Shown piece after piece: positions 46,497-55,814 of a stretch of DNA of 64,000 nt (position 1 is the first letter of the stretch; each line of letters opens with the position of its first letter). The notes below the pieces were generated by a model that was not told where the DNA came from, did not search any database, and saw only the letters and a program-made list of their open reading frames with translations. A program made the position numbers and the translations under genes. This DNA comes from Lacunisphaera limnophila. GTDB taxonomy: Bacteria > Verrucomicrobiota > Verrucomicrobiia > Opitutales > Opitutaceae. Location: NCBI RefSeq assembly GCF_001746835.1, contig NZ_CP016094.1:2805501-2869500 (forward strand), written 5' to 3'.

Positions 46497-49295
46497 TCAG
46501 GCCGGGGCCTCGGCCTTGGCGGGGGTGATGACGGCGCGGAGGGTGTCGCGGAGGACGTGCAGGTGGGATTCCTCGACCGGGGTGTCGCTGCCGCGGGGCT
46601 CGATGTAGAAGGTGTCGAGCGCGATGCTGCGCTCGGTGTTGATGCGGGCGAAGGTGATGTCGAAGCCGTGGTCGGAGATCGTCTTGACCAGCTGGTAGAG
46701 GAGGCCGATGCGGTCGTGGGCCTGGATCTCGACGATGATGCGCTTGAGCGAGAGCTCGTGGTAGACCTCGACGGTGGGCGGGAAAGTGGCGGGTAGCTCG
46801 GAGGGGACGGCCTTGTAGCGGTTGGCGTTGGCGAGGCGCGCGGCCTGGGCGTTGATGTCCGGCAGCAGGTCCTTGTCGCTGACGAGGGCGTCGTCGACCG
46901 TGCGGGCGAAGGTTTCCATCGACTTCTGGTTCTGCACGAGGCCGCGGCCGGGCTCGACGATGTGGAAGGTGTCGATGGCGATGTGGTCGGCGCGGGTGGT
47001 GATGCGCGCGGAGAGGATGCTGAGGCCGGCAACGCTGAAGGCGCCGGCGAGCTTGTAGAACAGGCCCGCGCGGTCCCAGGTGACGACGTGCACCGTGGTG
47101 TAGCTGCGGTTGAGGTCGTCCTTCCACTCGATGACCGGGCGGAGCGGGTTGAGCGAGTCGGCGTTCGAGATCGACTGCAGCAGACGGTTCACCATCTGGA
47201 TGTGCAGGGTGATCTCGGGCTCGTCGGTCTGGATGAAGTAGCGCTCGGGGAGGAGATTGAAGTGCGCGGTGATCTCGTCCGGGCTGATGCCGGGGATCGT
47301 CTGGGCGATGAGGTTGCGGCGGATCATTTCCTTGCGCTCCGAGAGGCGGGATTCGACCTTGTCGCCGAGGACCAGGCGCTCGAGCGTCGTGTCGAAGAGG
47401 CGGCGGTGGAGGGAGTCCTTGTAGCTGTTCCAGAGACTCGCCGACGTCCCGTTGGCGTCACAGTAGGTGTGGACGTAAAGGAAGCGAAGCAGGTCGGCAT
47501 CGCCGACCAGCTCGGCAAAGGCGGCTGAGGAGCTGGGATCATCCAAATCGTGCTTCTGCCAGAAGCGTGCCATGATCAGGTGATTTTTGATGATAAAGTT
47601 GACGGTCGCGCGGGTATCGGGGGCCACCCCCAGGCGGTCGAGGACGGGCCCGGCGACGGTCACGCCGGCCTCGGCGTGGCCCTGGATGCCCTCGCTCTTG
47701 CCGATGTCGTGGAGGAGCAGGATGAGGTAGAGGAGAGTCGGGCTGGCCGTCGCGTGGAGGACCTCGCGGTATTTCTCGGCGCGGGGATCGGCGGCCGTGA
47801 AAATCCTGTCAAGTTCCCGGATGGTGCTGAGGGTGTGGATATCCGCCGTGTAGCGATGATAATACTCGTGCTGTACGAGGCAGGTGAGCGGGGCAAATTC
47901 GGGGACAAAGCGGCCGAGCACGCCGAGCTCATGCATGAGCGACAGGGTGGGATAAACCTGGCCGGCCTCCTCGAGAATGGTCTGGAAGCTGAGGTTGGCG
48001 TCGGCCGACGCGATGACCTGCTGGGTGATGAGGGGGACAGAGGCACGGATCAGCGCGGCGAGGTCGAGGTCGGGGGTGCAACCGAGCTGCTGGCAGTGGC
48101 GGAAGACGCGGATGAGGCGGACGGGGTCCTGCTGGAAGATGTCGCGGTGCTCGTAGGCCAGCTCGCGTCCGCGGATCACGAAGCCGTCGATGCGCTTGGT
48201 GCGTTCGTTGCGGCGGGCCAGCATCAGGTTTTTGAGGGAGCCGACGAGACCCGGGGCGGCGGCGACCGTGAGGGCGAGGCGTTGTTCAACCGTCTGGGAG
48301 ATGCGGTAGATAGCCTGGGCGTGGCGGTAGTAGTCGTGCATGAACGCCTCGACGCGTTCGAGCAGGCCGATCTGGGGGTAACCGAGGCTGGCGGCGAGCC
48401 GGGGCTGGATCTCGAGATTGAGCACGTCGGTCGGGTGCTTGCTCATGTAATGGAGCTCGTTGCGCACCCGCATGAGGAAATCGTAGGCCTCCTGCATGGC
48501 GCGGAGCTCGGAAACCTGCAGGTAGTTTTGCTGGGCGAGCTCGTCGAGGCGGGTGATGCCGAGGCGCACGCGGGCCATCCAGAGGGTGTTCTGGTAGTCG
48601 CGGAGGCCACCGACGCCGTTCTTGATGTCGGGTTCCTGGAGGAAGACGGTGCCGCCGTGCTGGGCGCGGCGGCTGGACTGGTCGCCGAGGCGGGCCACGA
48701 TGTAGGCCTTGGGGTCGCTCTGGAGGTAGTGCTTCCGGTAGGCGTCGGTGAAGTTGTCGTAGAGGGTGGTGGTGCCGGCGAGGAAGCGGGCCTCGAGGAG
48801 GGCGGTCTTGGACTTGATCTCGCGGGCCGCCTCGACGAAGACCTCGCTGAGGGTGCGGGTGGAGTGGCCGATCTTCAGCTTCAGGTCCCAGAGCGGGTAC
48901 AGTATGCCGTTGGAGAGGTGTTCCTGGAATTTGGCCAGTTCCGGGGTTTTCGGGGCCTCCGGGTAGAGGAACATCACGTCGACATCGCTCAAGGGGTTCA
49001 GTTCGCCGCGGCCATAGCCGCCCAGGGCGACGAGGCAAACGGGCACGGGGGGCTCGCCGTGCTGTTGGCGCCAGGCGGCGACGGCGGTGGTAAAGAGGGG
49101 GACCAGCAGGCCGTCCATCCGGTCGGAGAGGGCGGCGGCGATCCGCAGGCCCGGAGCCCCGTCCTGGTGCTGGAGGCGGATCCGCGCGCCTTCCTCGTCG
49201 AGATAGGCCTTACAGGCGGCCAGCCGGGCGGGCGCCGGGGTGTCGGCGGTGAACACCGGCTGGTGGCGGTTCGAGGTGGCGGTGGGGACAGACAT
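46497..49295 (-). CDS. glnD: [Protein-PII] uridylyltransferase / uridylyl-removing enzyme
   Basis: The 932-aa bifunctional nitrogen sensor modifies PII with UMP when glutamine is low and removes it when glutamine is high. Domain order is complete: nucleotidyltransferase (GGYGRGELNPLSDVDVMF, about 88-105), GlnD-type helical domain, HD hydrolase with H529-D530 in LLLHDIGKSEG, then two ACT domains for glutamine (WDRAGLFYKLAGAF and HDRIGLLYQLVKTI). ATG 49295 is used; a start nine codons upstream is unlikely. PII itself is not in the window. The gene is divergent from tRNA-Gly. Confidence 0.95.
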   Translation of the reverse strand: MSVPTATSNRHQPVFTADTPAPARLAACKAYLDEEGARIRLQHQDGAPGLRIAAALSDRMDGLLVPLFTTAVAAWRQQHGEPPVPVCLVALGGYGRGELNPLSDVDVMFLYPEAPKTPELAKFQEHLSNGILYPLWDLKLKIGHSTRTLSEVFVEAAREIKSKTALLEARFLAGTTTLYDNFTDAYRKHYLQSDPKAYIVARLGDQSSRRAQHGGTVFLQEPDIKNGVGGLRDYQNTLWMARVRLGITRLDELAQQNYLQVSELRAMQEAYDFLMRVRNELHYMSKHPTDVLNLEIQPRLAASLGYPQIGLLERVEAFMHDYYRHAQAIYRISQTVEQRLALTVAAAPGLVGSLKNLMLARRNERTKRIDGFVIRGRELAYEHRDIFQQDPVRLIRVFRHCQQLGCTPDLDLAALIRASVPLITQQVIASADANLSFQTILEEAGQVYPTLSLMHELGVLGRFVPEFAPLTCLVQHEYYHRYTADIHTLSTIRELDRIFTAADPRAEKYREVLHATASPTLLYLILLLHDIGKSEGIQGHAEAGVTVAGPVLDRLGVAPDTRATVNFIIKNHLIMARFWQKHDLDDPSSSAAFAELVGDADLLRFLYVHTYCDANGTSASLWNSYKDSLHRRLFDTTLERLVLGDKVESRLSERKEMIRRNLIAQTIPGISPDEITAHFNLLPERYFIQTDEPEITLHIQMVNRLLQSISNADSLNPLRPVIEWKDDLNRSYTTVHVVTWDRAGLFYKLAGAFSVAGLSILSARITTRADHIAIDTFHIVEPGRGLVQNQKSMETFARTVDDALVSDKDLLPDINAQAARLANANRYKAVPSELPATFPPTVEVYHELSLKRIIVEIQAHDRIGLLYQLVKTISDHGFDITFARINTERSIALDTFYIEPRGSDTPVEESHLHVLRDTLRAVITPAKAEAPA

Positions 49296-49384
49296 GCGGG
49301 CGAGGCTAGATGAACAGTGCAAATCCTTCGGGGGAAGCTGGAAATAGGCGGCCGAGGGAAGTGCGAGGAAAGTGATAATTCTGG

Positions 49385-49414
49385 TTGACGGAGCAAAACC
49401 GAGTTGAATACTCC
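49385..49414 (+). promoter_or_regulatory. Predicted promoter of tRNA-Gly
   Basis: TTGACG (49385-49390) and TACTCC (49409-49414) are 18 bp apart, placing the start near 49421, about 5 nt before the mature tRNA. Confidence 0.5.
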
Positions 49415-49425
49415 GCCTTTCTCTC

Positions 49426-49501
<76 letters not shown>

Positions 49502-49508
49502 TTTGACT

Positions 49509-49540
49509 AAGGCGCCCGGTGGCAACACCGGGCGCCTTTT
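49509..49540 (+). terminator. Rho-independent terminator after tRNA-Gly
   Basis: AAGGCGCCCGGTG pairs with CACCGGGCGCCTT over a GCAA loop and ends in TTTT. Confidence 0.92.
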
Positions 49541-49757
49541 CATGTCCGGATCCCGAGGGGAGATGAAATTCGCATCGGGTTGTGCCTCCGTGGGATGCCG
49601 GGCCCGGTCAGGGTGGGGTGCTTCGCCCGGGGGAACCGCAGGGAAGCCTGTTTACGCGCACCGGGCCGCATGGCGCGCCAGCGCGCGGCCCAGCGGGAGG
49701 ACATACGCATTACCGCGCGGCGGCGGATGACGGTCGCGCGTTTGCGGGGTACCGGTC
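49541..49757. other. Unassigned GC-rich gap after the tRNA
   Basis: No convincing gene is seen in these 217 bases. One hairpin (GGGCCGC with GCGGCCC around a GC-rich loop, about 49665-49692) stands out. Short frames in it have no protein-like features. Confidence 0.4.
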
Positions 49758-50483
49758 TCAGAGCGGGCGGACGAGGAGCTCCTCGATAACGGCGCGGGGG
49801 GGCAGACTGACGGCCAGCCAGACGCAGGCGGCGATATCCTCGGGCTGCATCATCCGGGCGCGGGCCTCCGGTGGCGGCGGGGTGGGACGTTTGTCGAGCA
49901 GGGGGGTGTCGATGTCACCGGGGAAGACCGAGCAGGCCCGGATGCCGTGGCTGCGTTCCTCGGCATTGATCGTCTGGGTGAGGCCGGTGAGGCCGAATTT
50001 TGAGACCGCGTAGGCGGCGCCGGACTTGGCGCTGGCGCGGAGCCCGGCCTCGGAATTGACGTTCACGATGGTGCCGCCGCCCTGGCGCCGCAGATGAGGC
50101 AGCACGGCGCGCACGCAGTGGAAGGCGCCGTGGAGGTTGGTGGCGAGGGTGGTGTGGTAATCTTCCAGGGAGAGTTCGGCGAGCGCACGGCGCGGGATGT
50201 TGGTGCCGGCGGCATTCACCAGGGCGTCGAGCCGGCCGAAACGTTCGTGCGCGCGGGCGACGGTGCGATCCACGGCGGCAGGATCGCCGATGTCGCAGGC
50301 GAAGGCGGCGAGGCGCGCGGCGGCGTCCGGGCCGGCCAGCGCGATGGTGGCGGCGAGGGCATCGGCGCGGCGGCCGATCAAGCCGACGGCCCAGCCGGCG
50401 GCGGCGAAGCGGAGGGTGCAGGCCCGGCCGACGCCGGAGCCGGCGCCGGTGACGAGGACGGTGGGGGTGGGGGCAGGGGGCAT
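49758..50483 (-). CDS. Short-chain dehydrogenase/reductase
   Basis: The 241-aa classical SDR has TGAGSGVGRACTLRFA (cofactor loop, about 12-27), NAAG in place of NNAG, a catalytic Ser in VNVNSEAGLRAS, YAVSK (Tyr/Lys) and a PGDIDTPLL segment. It resembles 3-oxoacyl reductase-like enzymes of unknown substrate. It stands alone between tRNA-Gly and the hexapeptide-repeat gene, divergent from the latter. It ends near 49758 with VEELLVRPL-type sequence common in this subgroup. Confidence 0.83.
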   Translation of the reverse strand: MPPAPTPTVLVTGAGSGVGRACTLRFAAAGWAVGLIGRRADALAATIALAGPDAAARLAAFACDIGDPAAVDRTVARAHERFGRLDALVNAAGTNIPRRALAELSLEDYHTTLATNLHGAFHCVRAVLPHLRRQGGGTIVNVNSEAGLRASAKSGAAYAVSKFGLTGLTQTINAEERSHGIRACSVFPGDIDTPLLDKRPTPPPPEARARMMQPEDIAACVWLAVSLPPRAVIEELLVRPL

Positions 50484-50619
50484 GGGGAAAGGTGGCGCAA
50501 AAAACCCCGGCGCGGCGAGGGTGGAATCCGGGTAGGGCGCAGGGAATACCGTCGGAGGTTCGCCCGCGGCGCATTCAAAAACCGCTGGTTTCCCGCGGCT
50601 ATTTCGGTATCAAGAGCCC

Positions 50620-51300
50620 GTGAAAGCCTCCGAATTTTTCGCGTTACCCCCTTCGCTGGCCCGGTTTGCGCCCTATTTTTCCGCCGAGGCGGCGCCGTGG
50701 GATTGGATCAAGCAGATCGGGGCGGCGTTGGAGAGCGTCGAGTTCGAGGCGGCGGGGTTGAAGATCCCGGCCGGGGTGCACGTGGAGGGCAAGGTGTGGT
50801 TGCATCCGACGGTCAAGCTGCCGGCCCATGCCACGATCATCGGGCCCGTCTACATCGGGGCACGGACGGACATCCGACCCGGCGCCTTCATCCGCAACAA
50901 CGTGATCGTTGGCGAGGGCTGCGTGCTGGGAAATTCCAGCGAGTTCAAGAACTGCCTGCTGCTGGATAGCGTGCAGGTGCCACATTTCAATTACGTGGGT
51001 GATTCCATCCTGGGCAATGGCGCCCATCTGGGGGCGGGCGTCATCTGCTCGAACCTCCGGCTCGACCAGAGCGAGGTGACGGTGCGGCTGCCCCACGAGA
51101 CAGTCCGGACCGGGCTGCGAAAGTTCGGGGCGATCCTGGGCGACCAGGCGGAGGTCGGGTGCAATGCCGTGCTCAATCCCGGCAGTGTCCTAGGCCGGCG
51201 CGCGCTGGTGATGCCCACGATGGCCTTCAGCGGCTACCTGCCCCCGGCCACGATCGCGCGGGTGCGGCAGAGTGTGACGATGATCCCGCGGCGGGACTGA
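50620..51300 (+). CDS. Left-handed beta-helix (hexapeptide repeat) acyltransferase-like protein
   Basis: The 226-aa protein has an N-terminal helical part (1-50) then repeated hexapeptides (IIGPVYIGARTDIRPGAFI, VIVGEGCVLG, VGDSILGNGAHLGAGVI) of a left-handed beta-helix. The pattern resembles the acetyltransferase half of GlmU and stand-alone sugar-nucleotide acyltransferases, but the nucleotidyltransferase domain is absent. Acceptor and donor are unknown. Start GTG 50620 lies 6 nt after TATCAA (50608-50613), a possible -10 that would make the mRNA leaderless; the -35 is weak. trpS follows on the same strand after 71 nt. Confidence 0.8.
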   Translation: MKASEFFALPPSLARFAPYFSAEAAPWDWIKQIGAALESVEFEAAGLKIPAGVHVEGKVWLHPTVKLPAHATIIGPVYIGARTDIRPGAFIRNNVIVGEGCVLGNSSEFKNCLLLDSVQVPHFNYVGDSILGNGAHLGAGVICSNLRLDQSEVTVRLPHETVRTGLRKFGAILGDQAEVGCNAVLNPGSVLGRRALVMPTMAFSGYLPPATIARVRQSVTMIPRRD

Positions 51301-51371
51301 GTCCCGGCCCGCGACAGCGGCCTTGCCTTTCAAGGTCGCTCTGACTTTCACTCTCCCTTTCCTCCCTTTTC

Positions 51372-52343
51372 ATGCCCCGCATCCTCACCGGCATCACGCC
51401 TTCCGGCACCCTCCATATCGGCAACTATTTCGGCGCGATGCGCCCGGCCATCGAGCTGCAGGCGGGCGGGGACGCGTTTTATTTCATCGCGGACTATCAC
51501 TCGATGACGGTGATCACCGACCCGGCCGAGCGCCGGGCGTTTTCCCATGGCATCGCCCTGGACTGGCTGGCCTGCGGGCTGGACCCGGCCAAGGCCGTGT
51601 TCTGGCGGCAGAGCGACGTGCCGGAGGTCTGTGAACTCATGTGGATGATCGGCTCGCTGACCCCGATGGGGCTGCTGGAGCGGGCGCACAGCTACAAGGA
51701 CAAGCTGGCCAAGGGCATCGCCCCGAATTTCGGCCTGTTCTCCTACCCGGTGCTGATGGCTGCGGACATCCTGCTTTACGACACCCACATCGTGCCGGTG
51801 GGCAAGGACCAGAAGCAACACCTGGAGATGACGCGGGACATCGCGATCAAGTTCAACCAGACGTATGGCGAGGGCACCTTCGTGGTGCCGGAGGAGCGCA
51901 TCGCCGAGGCGGTGGCGGTCATCCCCGGGCTCGACGGCCAGAAGATGTCCAAGAGCTACGGCAACACGATTGAGATCTTCGGCGACGAGAAGGCGCTGCG
52001 GAAAAAAATCATGGGCATCGTGATGGACTCGCGGACCCCGGCGGAGCCCAAGCCGGATGCGGACAAGAACCTCGCCATCCAGCTGCTGAAATTTTTCGCC
52101 CCGGCGGACGTGGCGGCGGATTATGAAAACCGGCTCCGGGCCGGCGGCCTGGGCTACGGAGACCTGAAGAAGGCGCTGTTCGAGCACTACTGGAATCATT
52201 TTGCGCCCTACCGGGCGAAACGAGCCGAACTGGCGGCCAATCCGGATTATGTGGAACAGGTGCTGCGCGAGGGTGCGCAGCGCGCGCGGGTGGTGGCCGG
52301 GCAGGTCATGGCGCGGGCACGGAAGAACTGCGGGTTGCGCTGA
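51372..52343 (+). CDS. trpS: Tryptophanyl-tRNA synthetase
   Basis: The 323-aa class I synthetase charges tRNA-Trp. The HIGH-type motif is PSGTLHIGNYFG (about 10-21), the tryptophan site includes the DYHSMTV and MAADILLYDTHIVPVG segments, and the KMSKS motif is intact. Length is typical. No T-box or trp leader is evident; a weak hairpin lies in the 71-bp gap upstream. The gene is followed immediately by a short REP-like palindrome. Confidence 0.96.
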   Translation: MPRILTGITPSGTLHIGNYFGAMRPAIELQAGGDAFYFIADYHSMTVITDPAERRAFSHGIALDWLACGLDPAKAVFWRQSDVPEVCELMWMIGSLTPMGLLERAHSYKDKLAKGIAPNFGLFSYPVLMAADILLYDTHIVPVGKDQKQHLEMTRDIAIKFNQTYGEGTFVVPEERIAEAVAVIPGLDGQKMSKSYGNTIEIFGDEKALRKKIMGIVMDSRTPAEPKPDADKNLAIQLLKFFAPADVAADYENRLRAGGLGYGDLKKALFEHYWNHFAPYRAKRAELAANPDYVEQVLREGAQRARVVAGQVMARARKNCGLR

Positions 52344-52345
52344 TT

Positions 52346-52370
52346 CTGCAGGGCGATCCCGCCCTACAGC
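52346..52370. repeat. Short REP-like palindrome after trpS
   Basis: CTGCAGGGCGATCCCGCCCT then ACAG forms a GGGCG/CGCCC hairpin of the GTAGGGC family, between the convergent trpS and DUF1801 genes. Confidence 0.65.
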
Positions 52371-52729
52371 TATTTGCCGGCGAGTTTGCCGGCGGCCTTG
52401 ATGATCTTGGCGGCGAGGGGGAGGGGGAGCATTTCCGGCTTGGTGAAGCGGATGCAGCTCTTGCCGCAGTCGAGGCCGGCGGCCTTGAGTTCCTGGCGGT
52501 AGGGGTCGGCGGCCTCAGGGTTCACGTAGAGGCAGAGGTAGTGTTTCTGCTTGTTGAAGGCCCCGAGGTGATAGTCACCGACGAGGTAGGTCGGCATGCG
52601 GTATTGCATGGATTCCGTGACCTTGGGGTGGGCCTGCTTGAGGAGGCTGCGGAGCTTCGTGAAGATCGCCCGCTCGGCATCGGTCAGGGTATTGAGAAAC
52701 CCGTCCACCGTGGTTGCCTTGGAGATCAT
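52370..52729 (-). CDS. DUF1801 (YdhG-like) family protein
   Basis: The 119-aa protein shows VDGFLNTLTDAERAIFTKLR, the central ESMQYRMPTYLVGD and a CIRFTKPEMLPLPLAAKII ending, characteristic of the DUF1801 fold. Members are small cytoplasmic proteins of unknown function, sometimes linked to iron or stress in older annotations. It is convergent with trpS. Confidence 0.8.
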   Translation of the reverse strand: MISKATTVDGFLNTLTDAERAIFTKLRSLLKQAHPKVTESMQYRMPTYLVGDYHLGAFNKQKHYLCLYVNPEAADPYRQELKAAGLDCGKSCIRFTKPEMLPLPLAAKIIKAAGKLAGK

Positions 52730-52831
52730 GGGGGAGATTTGGCGGGGGAAAGTGGGGACTGCAACCGCGCAATCAAAGGGGGAAATGGCCGGCCGGGACG
52801 TGCGGCCGGTCTGCCTTTTCCGGTGAGCGGG

Positions 52832-54304
52832 TCACAAACCCGGGGCGCGATAGCCGGCGGCCATGCTGTCGAGCACGAGCACCCAGTCGGGGCCGAAGGA
52901 CGGGCTGGTGAAGGTGGCCGGACCCTTGCCCTCGACGATCCCGGCGTCGCGCGCGAAGCCGGTGCGCGGGTCATACCAGCGGACGTGGAGCGGGCCGGGC
53001 CGCAGCCGGCCGAGGTCGATTTGCGCGGACTGGTCGGAGGTGGGGAAATAGATGAAGCCGTAGGTGCCGGCTTCGTCGCGGCTGGCAACGAGGTGGCGGG
53101 AGCGGTCGGTCTCGCGGGTGACGACCAAGGCGGAATCGGGGATGCGGGTAAAGAAGGGGCGGGATTCGATCAGACGGCGGAGGTGGAGCATCTGTCGGGC
53201 GGCGGGGCGCTGCAGGGCGTCGACCCAGTCGCGGTCGGCATAGTTGATGGAGTCGTTGCGCCGGCCGGCGAATTGCCAGACAGCGTGGTGGCCGTAGGTG
53301 ACGCCGCAGGCACCGGCGAGGACGGAGCGGTAGCATTGCTTGCGCACGTCGTGGTCGCGGAAATAGCCGAGCGCAGGATCCCAGCGCGGCCAGGGGCTGA
53401 CCGGGTGGTCCTCGTAGTTGGGCTCGAGGTCGAGGGTGGGTTTGGCTGGGGTGAGGGCGTAGTCGTGGGCGATGTTCTCCCAGATGGGCACGTCATGGCC
53501 GCCGCCGTGCCCGCTTTGCAGGCCGTTGAGATCGAGCCACGGTTCCTGCCCGAGCGTGGCCGAGGTGCCGCTGCCGCCGGGCGGGTGGTAGAGGGTGAGG
53601 GCCTTGGTGCCGAAACCTTCGTGAAGACCGGCGATCATCTCGCGCCAGATGGGGCGCCAGTCGTGGTCGGCGGGGAAGCCGGCGGCGATGCCGGAGGAAT
53701 TGGGATAATCTCCGGGACGGGACGGATCGAGCACGGCCGGCCGGTCGCCACCCAGCATCCAGATGACATTGCTGCGACCGCGCACTTTGGCGCCGAGGTA
53801 ACGGCCGTAGGCGCGGGCGACGGGCAGGTTGTCGAGGTGGAAGAGGCGCGGGCCGTCGCCCCAGGGCGCGGTGACCTTGTCGCCCCAGGCGGGGAGGAGC
53901 GCGACGTAGAGGCCGAGCGTGGCGGCCTCGTCGACGACCTCGACGAGGCGGTCGAAGTAGGCGGGATTGGGCTGGGTGGGATCGTCGTGGAGGAAGGGTT
54001 TTTCGCCGAGGGCGCTGGGGCGCCGGACGCCGTTCATCTCGGCGAGCACATTGGCCTGGATGACGGTGTAGCCCTGGTCGGCGCGGGTGCGGAGAAAGTG
54101 GCTGCACTCATCGCGGTCCGTGGCGTGGAGCAGGGCCCAGGCGGTGTCGCCGAGCCAGAAGAACGGGCGGCCGTCGGCGGTCTCGAGGTGGTGGCCGCCG
54201 GCGTGAACGCGGACGGCGGGCAGAGCGGCGGAGACGGTGAGGGGCAGCACGAGCAGCAGGACAAACCAGATCAGCCTGCGACCGAGGGGTAGACGGTTTT
54301 GCAT
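52832..54304 (-). CDS. Secreted DUF4038 glycoside hydrolase, GH140 (apiosidase)-like
   Basis: The 490-aa protein has a signal peptide (1-25), an N-terminal TIM-barrel domain (HHLETADGRPFFWLGDTAWALL..., NVIWMLGGDRPA, and the LDLEPNYEDHP acidic segment) and a C-terminal beta domain (about 400-490) with YFPTSDQSAQIDL. This DUF4038 plus C-terminal collagen-binding-like domain layout defines the GH140 group, whose studied member releases apiose from rhamnogalacturonan II. Substrate here is inferred. It is isolated: no transporter or other pectin enzyme is adjacent. ATG 54304 marks the signal peptide. Confidence 0.85.
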   Translation of the reverse strand: MQNRLPLGRRLIWFVLLLVLPLTVSAALPAVRVHAGGHHLETADGRPFFWLGDTAWALLHATDRDECSHFLRTRADQGYTVIQANVLAEMNGVRRPSALGEKPFLHDDPTQPNPAYFDRLVEVVDEAATLGLYVALLPAWGDKVTAPWGDGPRLFHLDNLPVARAYGRYLGAKVRGRSNVIWMLGGDRPAVLDPSRPGDYPNSSGIAAGFPADHDWRPIWREMIAGLHEGFGTKALTLYHPPGGSGTSATLGQEPWLDLNGLQSGHGGGHDVPIWENIAHDYALTPAKPTLDLEPNYEDHPVSPWPRWDPALGYFRDHDVRKQCYRSVLAGACGVTYGHHAVWQFAGRRNDSINYADRDWVDALQRPAARQMLHLRRLIESRPFFTRIPDSALVVTRETDRSRHLVASRDEAGTYGFIYFPTSDQSAQIDLGRLRPGPLHVRWYDPRTGFARDAGIVEGKGPATFTSPSFGPDWVLVLDSMAAGYRAPGL

Positions 54305-54430
54305 GCGGGAATCTAGGCAGGCGGTGAGCGCCCGAGCCAGACGAATTGCACCGAGGTCGGCGGAGTGGCGGGGCGGTCCTTGGCGGGTGCGAGCAAGCCA
54401 GCGAAGCGCGGGCTCCACCATGGGATACGC

Positions 54431-55090
54431 TCAGATCACCGGGTAGGCGGGGGCGGGGATGGCCGCGATGCGGTCCATGATGCGCTGGGCGGCGGTCTCA
54501 TAGCGGGCCTTGCCGGCCGCGGGATCATCGTAGTCGCCGGCCGAAATCGGCGGGCCGAAGACGATGGTCACGGGCGAACCGAAGCTGGGAATGGCCGCGC
54601 CCTTGCCGAAAGCCTGGAAGGAGCCGTAGATCCGGCAGGGCACCACGGGCACGCCGGTCTTGCAGGCCATGAGGCCGACGCCGGCCTTGGGTTTGTGGAG
54701 CAGGCCGTCGGGCGAGCGCGTCCCCTCGGGGAACAGCACCACGGCGCGGTTTTCCTTCAACGCCTGCAGCACGCGCTTGATGGCGCCGATGTCGCCGCTG
54801 TCGCGTTCGACCGGGATGGTTTCCACCTGGTTCAGCCACCAGGCGAAGGCCCGGTTGCTCCAGAGGCTTTTGCGGGCGAAGAAACGCATCTGGCGCGCCA
54901 CGTGGCAGCCGACGAGTGGCGGGTCAAGGTGGCTGGCGTGGTTCGAGGCGATCAGGAAGGGGCCGTCGACCGGGAAGTTGTCCGTGCCGGCGACGTCGCC
55001 GCGGAACCACATGCTGTGGATCGTCGAGGCGAGATAATGGAAGAAGCCGTAGAACGGCGTCAGCTTCATTACGTCGGGCGTGCGGGACAT
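54431..55090 (-). CDS. plsC: 1-acyl-sn-glycerol-3-phosphate acyltransferase
   Basis: The 219-aa peripheral membrane enzyme adds the second acyl chain in phospholipid synthesis. It has the catalytic NHASHLD motif, the FPEGTRS glycerol-phosphate motif and a VPCRIYGS block, in normal order and spacing. It lies 51 nt after cmk on the same strand, the last gene of the tyrA-aroA-cmk-plsC run; a cmk-plsC pair is common in bacteria. Confidence 0.93.
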   Translation of the reverse strand: MSRTPDVMKLTPFYGFFHYLASTIHSMWFRGDVAGTDNFPVDGPFLIASNHASHLDPPLVGCHVARQMRFFARKSLWSNRAFAWWLNQVETIPVERDSGDIGAIKRVLQALKENRAVVLFPEGTRSPDGLLHKPKAGVGLMACKTGVPVVPCRIYGSFQAFGKGAAIPSFGSPVTIVFGPPISAGDYDDPAAGKARYETAAQRIMDRIAAIPAPAYPVI

Positions 55091-55141
55091 GGAGTGGGCA
55101 GGGGGACGGAGGACGGGATGGGACGAATGGCGCGAGTATCG

Positions 55142-55807
55142 TCAGGGCAGCTTGGGGGCGATGAGGGCGGCCAGTTTGTCGACCACCTGCTCGAGGGTGA
55201 GGAAGGTCGAGTCGACATCGATGGCGCCGGCGGGGACGACGAGGGGGGAGGTCTTGCGGGAGGAGTCGAGGCGGTCGCGCTCGGCGACGGAATCCTGCCG
55301 GCCCTCGGCGGCGCGGCGCTTGGCGCGTTCGGCGGGGTCGGCGTGCAAGAAGAAGCGGAAGTCAGCGTCGGGGAAGATGACGGACCCGATGTCGCGGCCC
55401 TCCATCACGAGCCCGCGGAAGCCGTGCTGGCGTGCGACCTCGGTCTGGCCGCGCTGGTAGCCCAGGAGGACCTGGCGCACCTCGGGCACGGCGGCGTAGT
55501 GGGAGACGTGGTCGTTGACGCGCTGGTCGCGGATTTCGTCGCCGGCCGCCTGGCCGTCCACGAGCATGCGGGCGGAGCGACCCTCGAGCCGGGTGGAGAA
55601 TTTCAAGCCGGGCAGGGCGGCGAGGAGGGCGGGGCGGTCCGCGTGGGGCACGCCGCGGCGGAGGAGTTCCGCGGTGATGTGCCGGTAGAAGGAGCCGGTA
55701 TCCACGTGGAGCAGGTTGAACCGGTCGGCGAGGAGCCGGGAGGTAGAGGATTTGCCGGAGGCGGCGCCGCCGTCGATGGCGACGATGATGAGGGGGGAGG
55801 ATCCCAT
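55142..55807 (-). CDS. cmk: Cytidylate kinase
   Basis: The 221-aa enzyme phosphorylates CMP and dCMP with ATP. Seen are the P-loop IDGGAASGKSS, HVDTGSFYR, VMEGRDIGSVIFPDA and the lid with AKRRAAEG. Length is typical. Its ATG is 7 nt after the aroA stop on the same strand, so it is co-transcribed with aroA, an arrangement conserved in many bacteria. Confidence 0.95.
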   Translation of the reverse strand: MGSSPLIIVAIDGGAASGKSSTSRLLADRFNLLHVDTGSFYRHITAELLRRGVPHADRPALLAALPGLKFSTRLEGRSARMLVDGQAAGDEIRDQRVNDHVSHYAAVPEVRQVLLGYQRGQTEVARQHGFRGLVMEGRDIGSVIFPDADFRFFLHADPAERAKRRAAEGRQDSVAERDRLDSSRKTSPLVVPAGAIDVDSTFLTLEQVVDKLAALIAPKLP

Positions 55808-55814
55808 GGGTCGA

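Noticed and set aside
47550-49313. A 587-codon frame antisense to glnD
   Set aside because: Val/Gly/Glu/Asp-rich shadow of glnD, with no start signal or recognisable motif.
49541-49757. Post-tRNA gap as an integration scar
   Set aside because: No copy of the tRNA 3' end, integrase or mobility gene was found near it.
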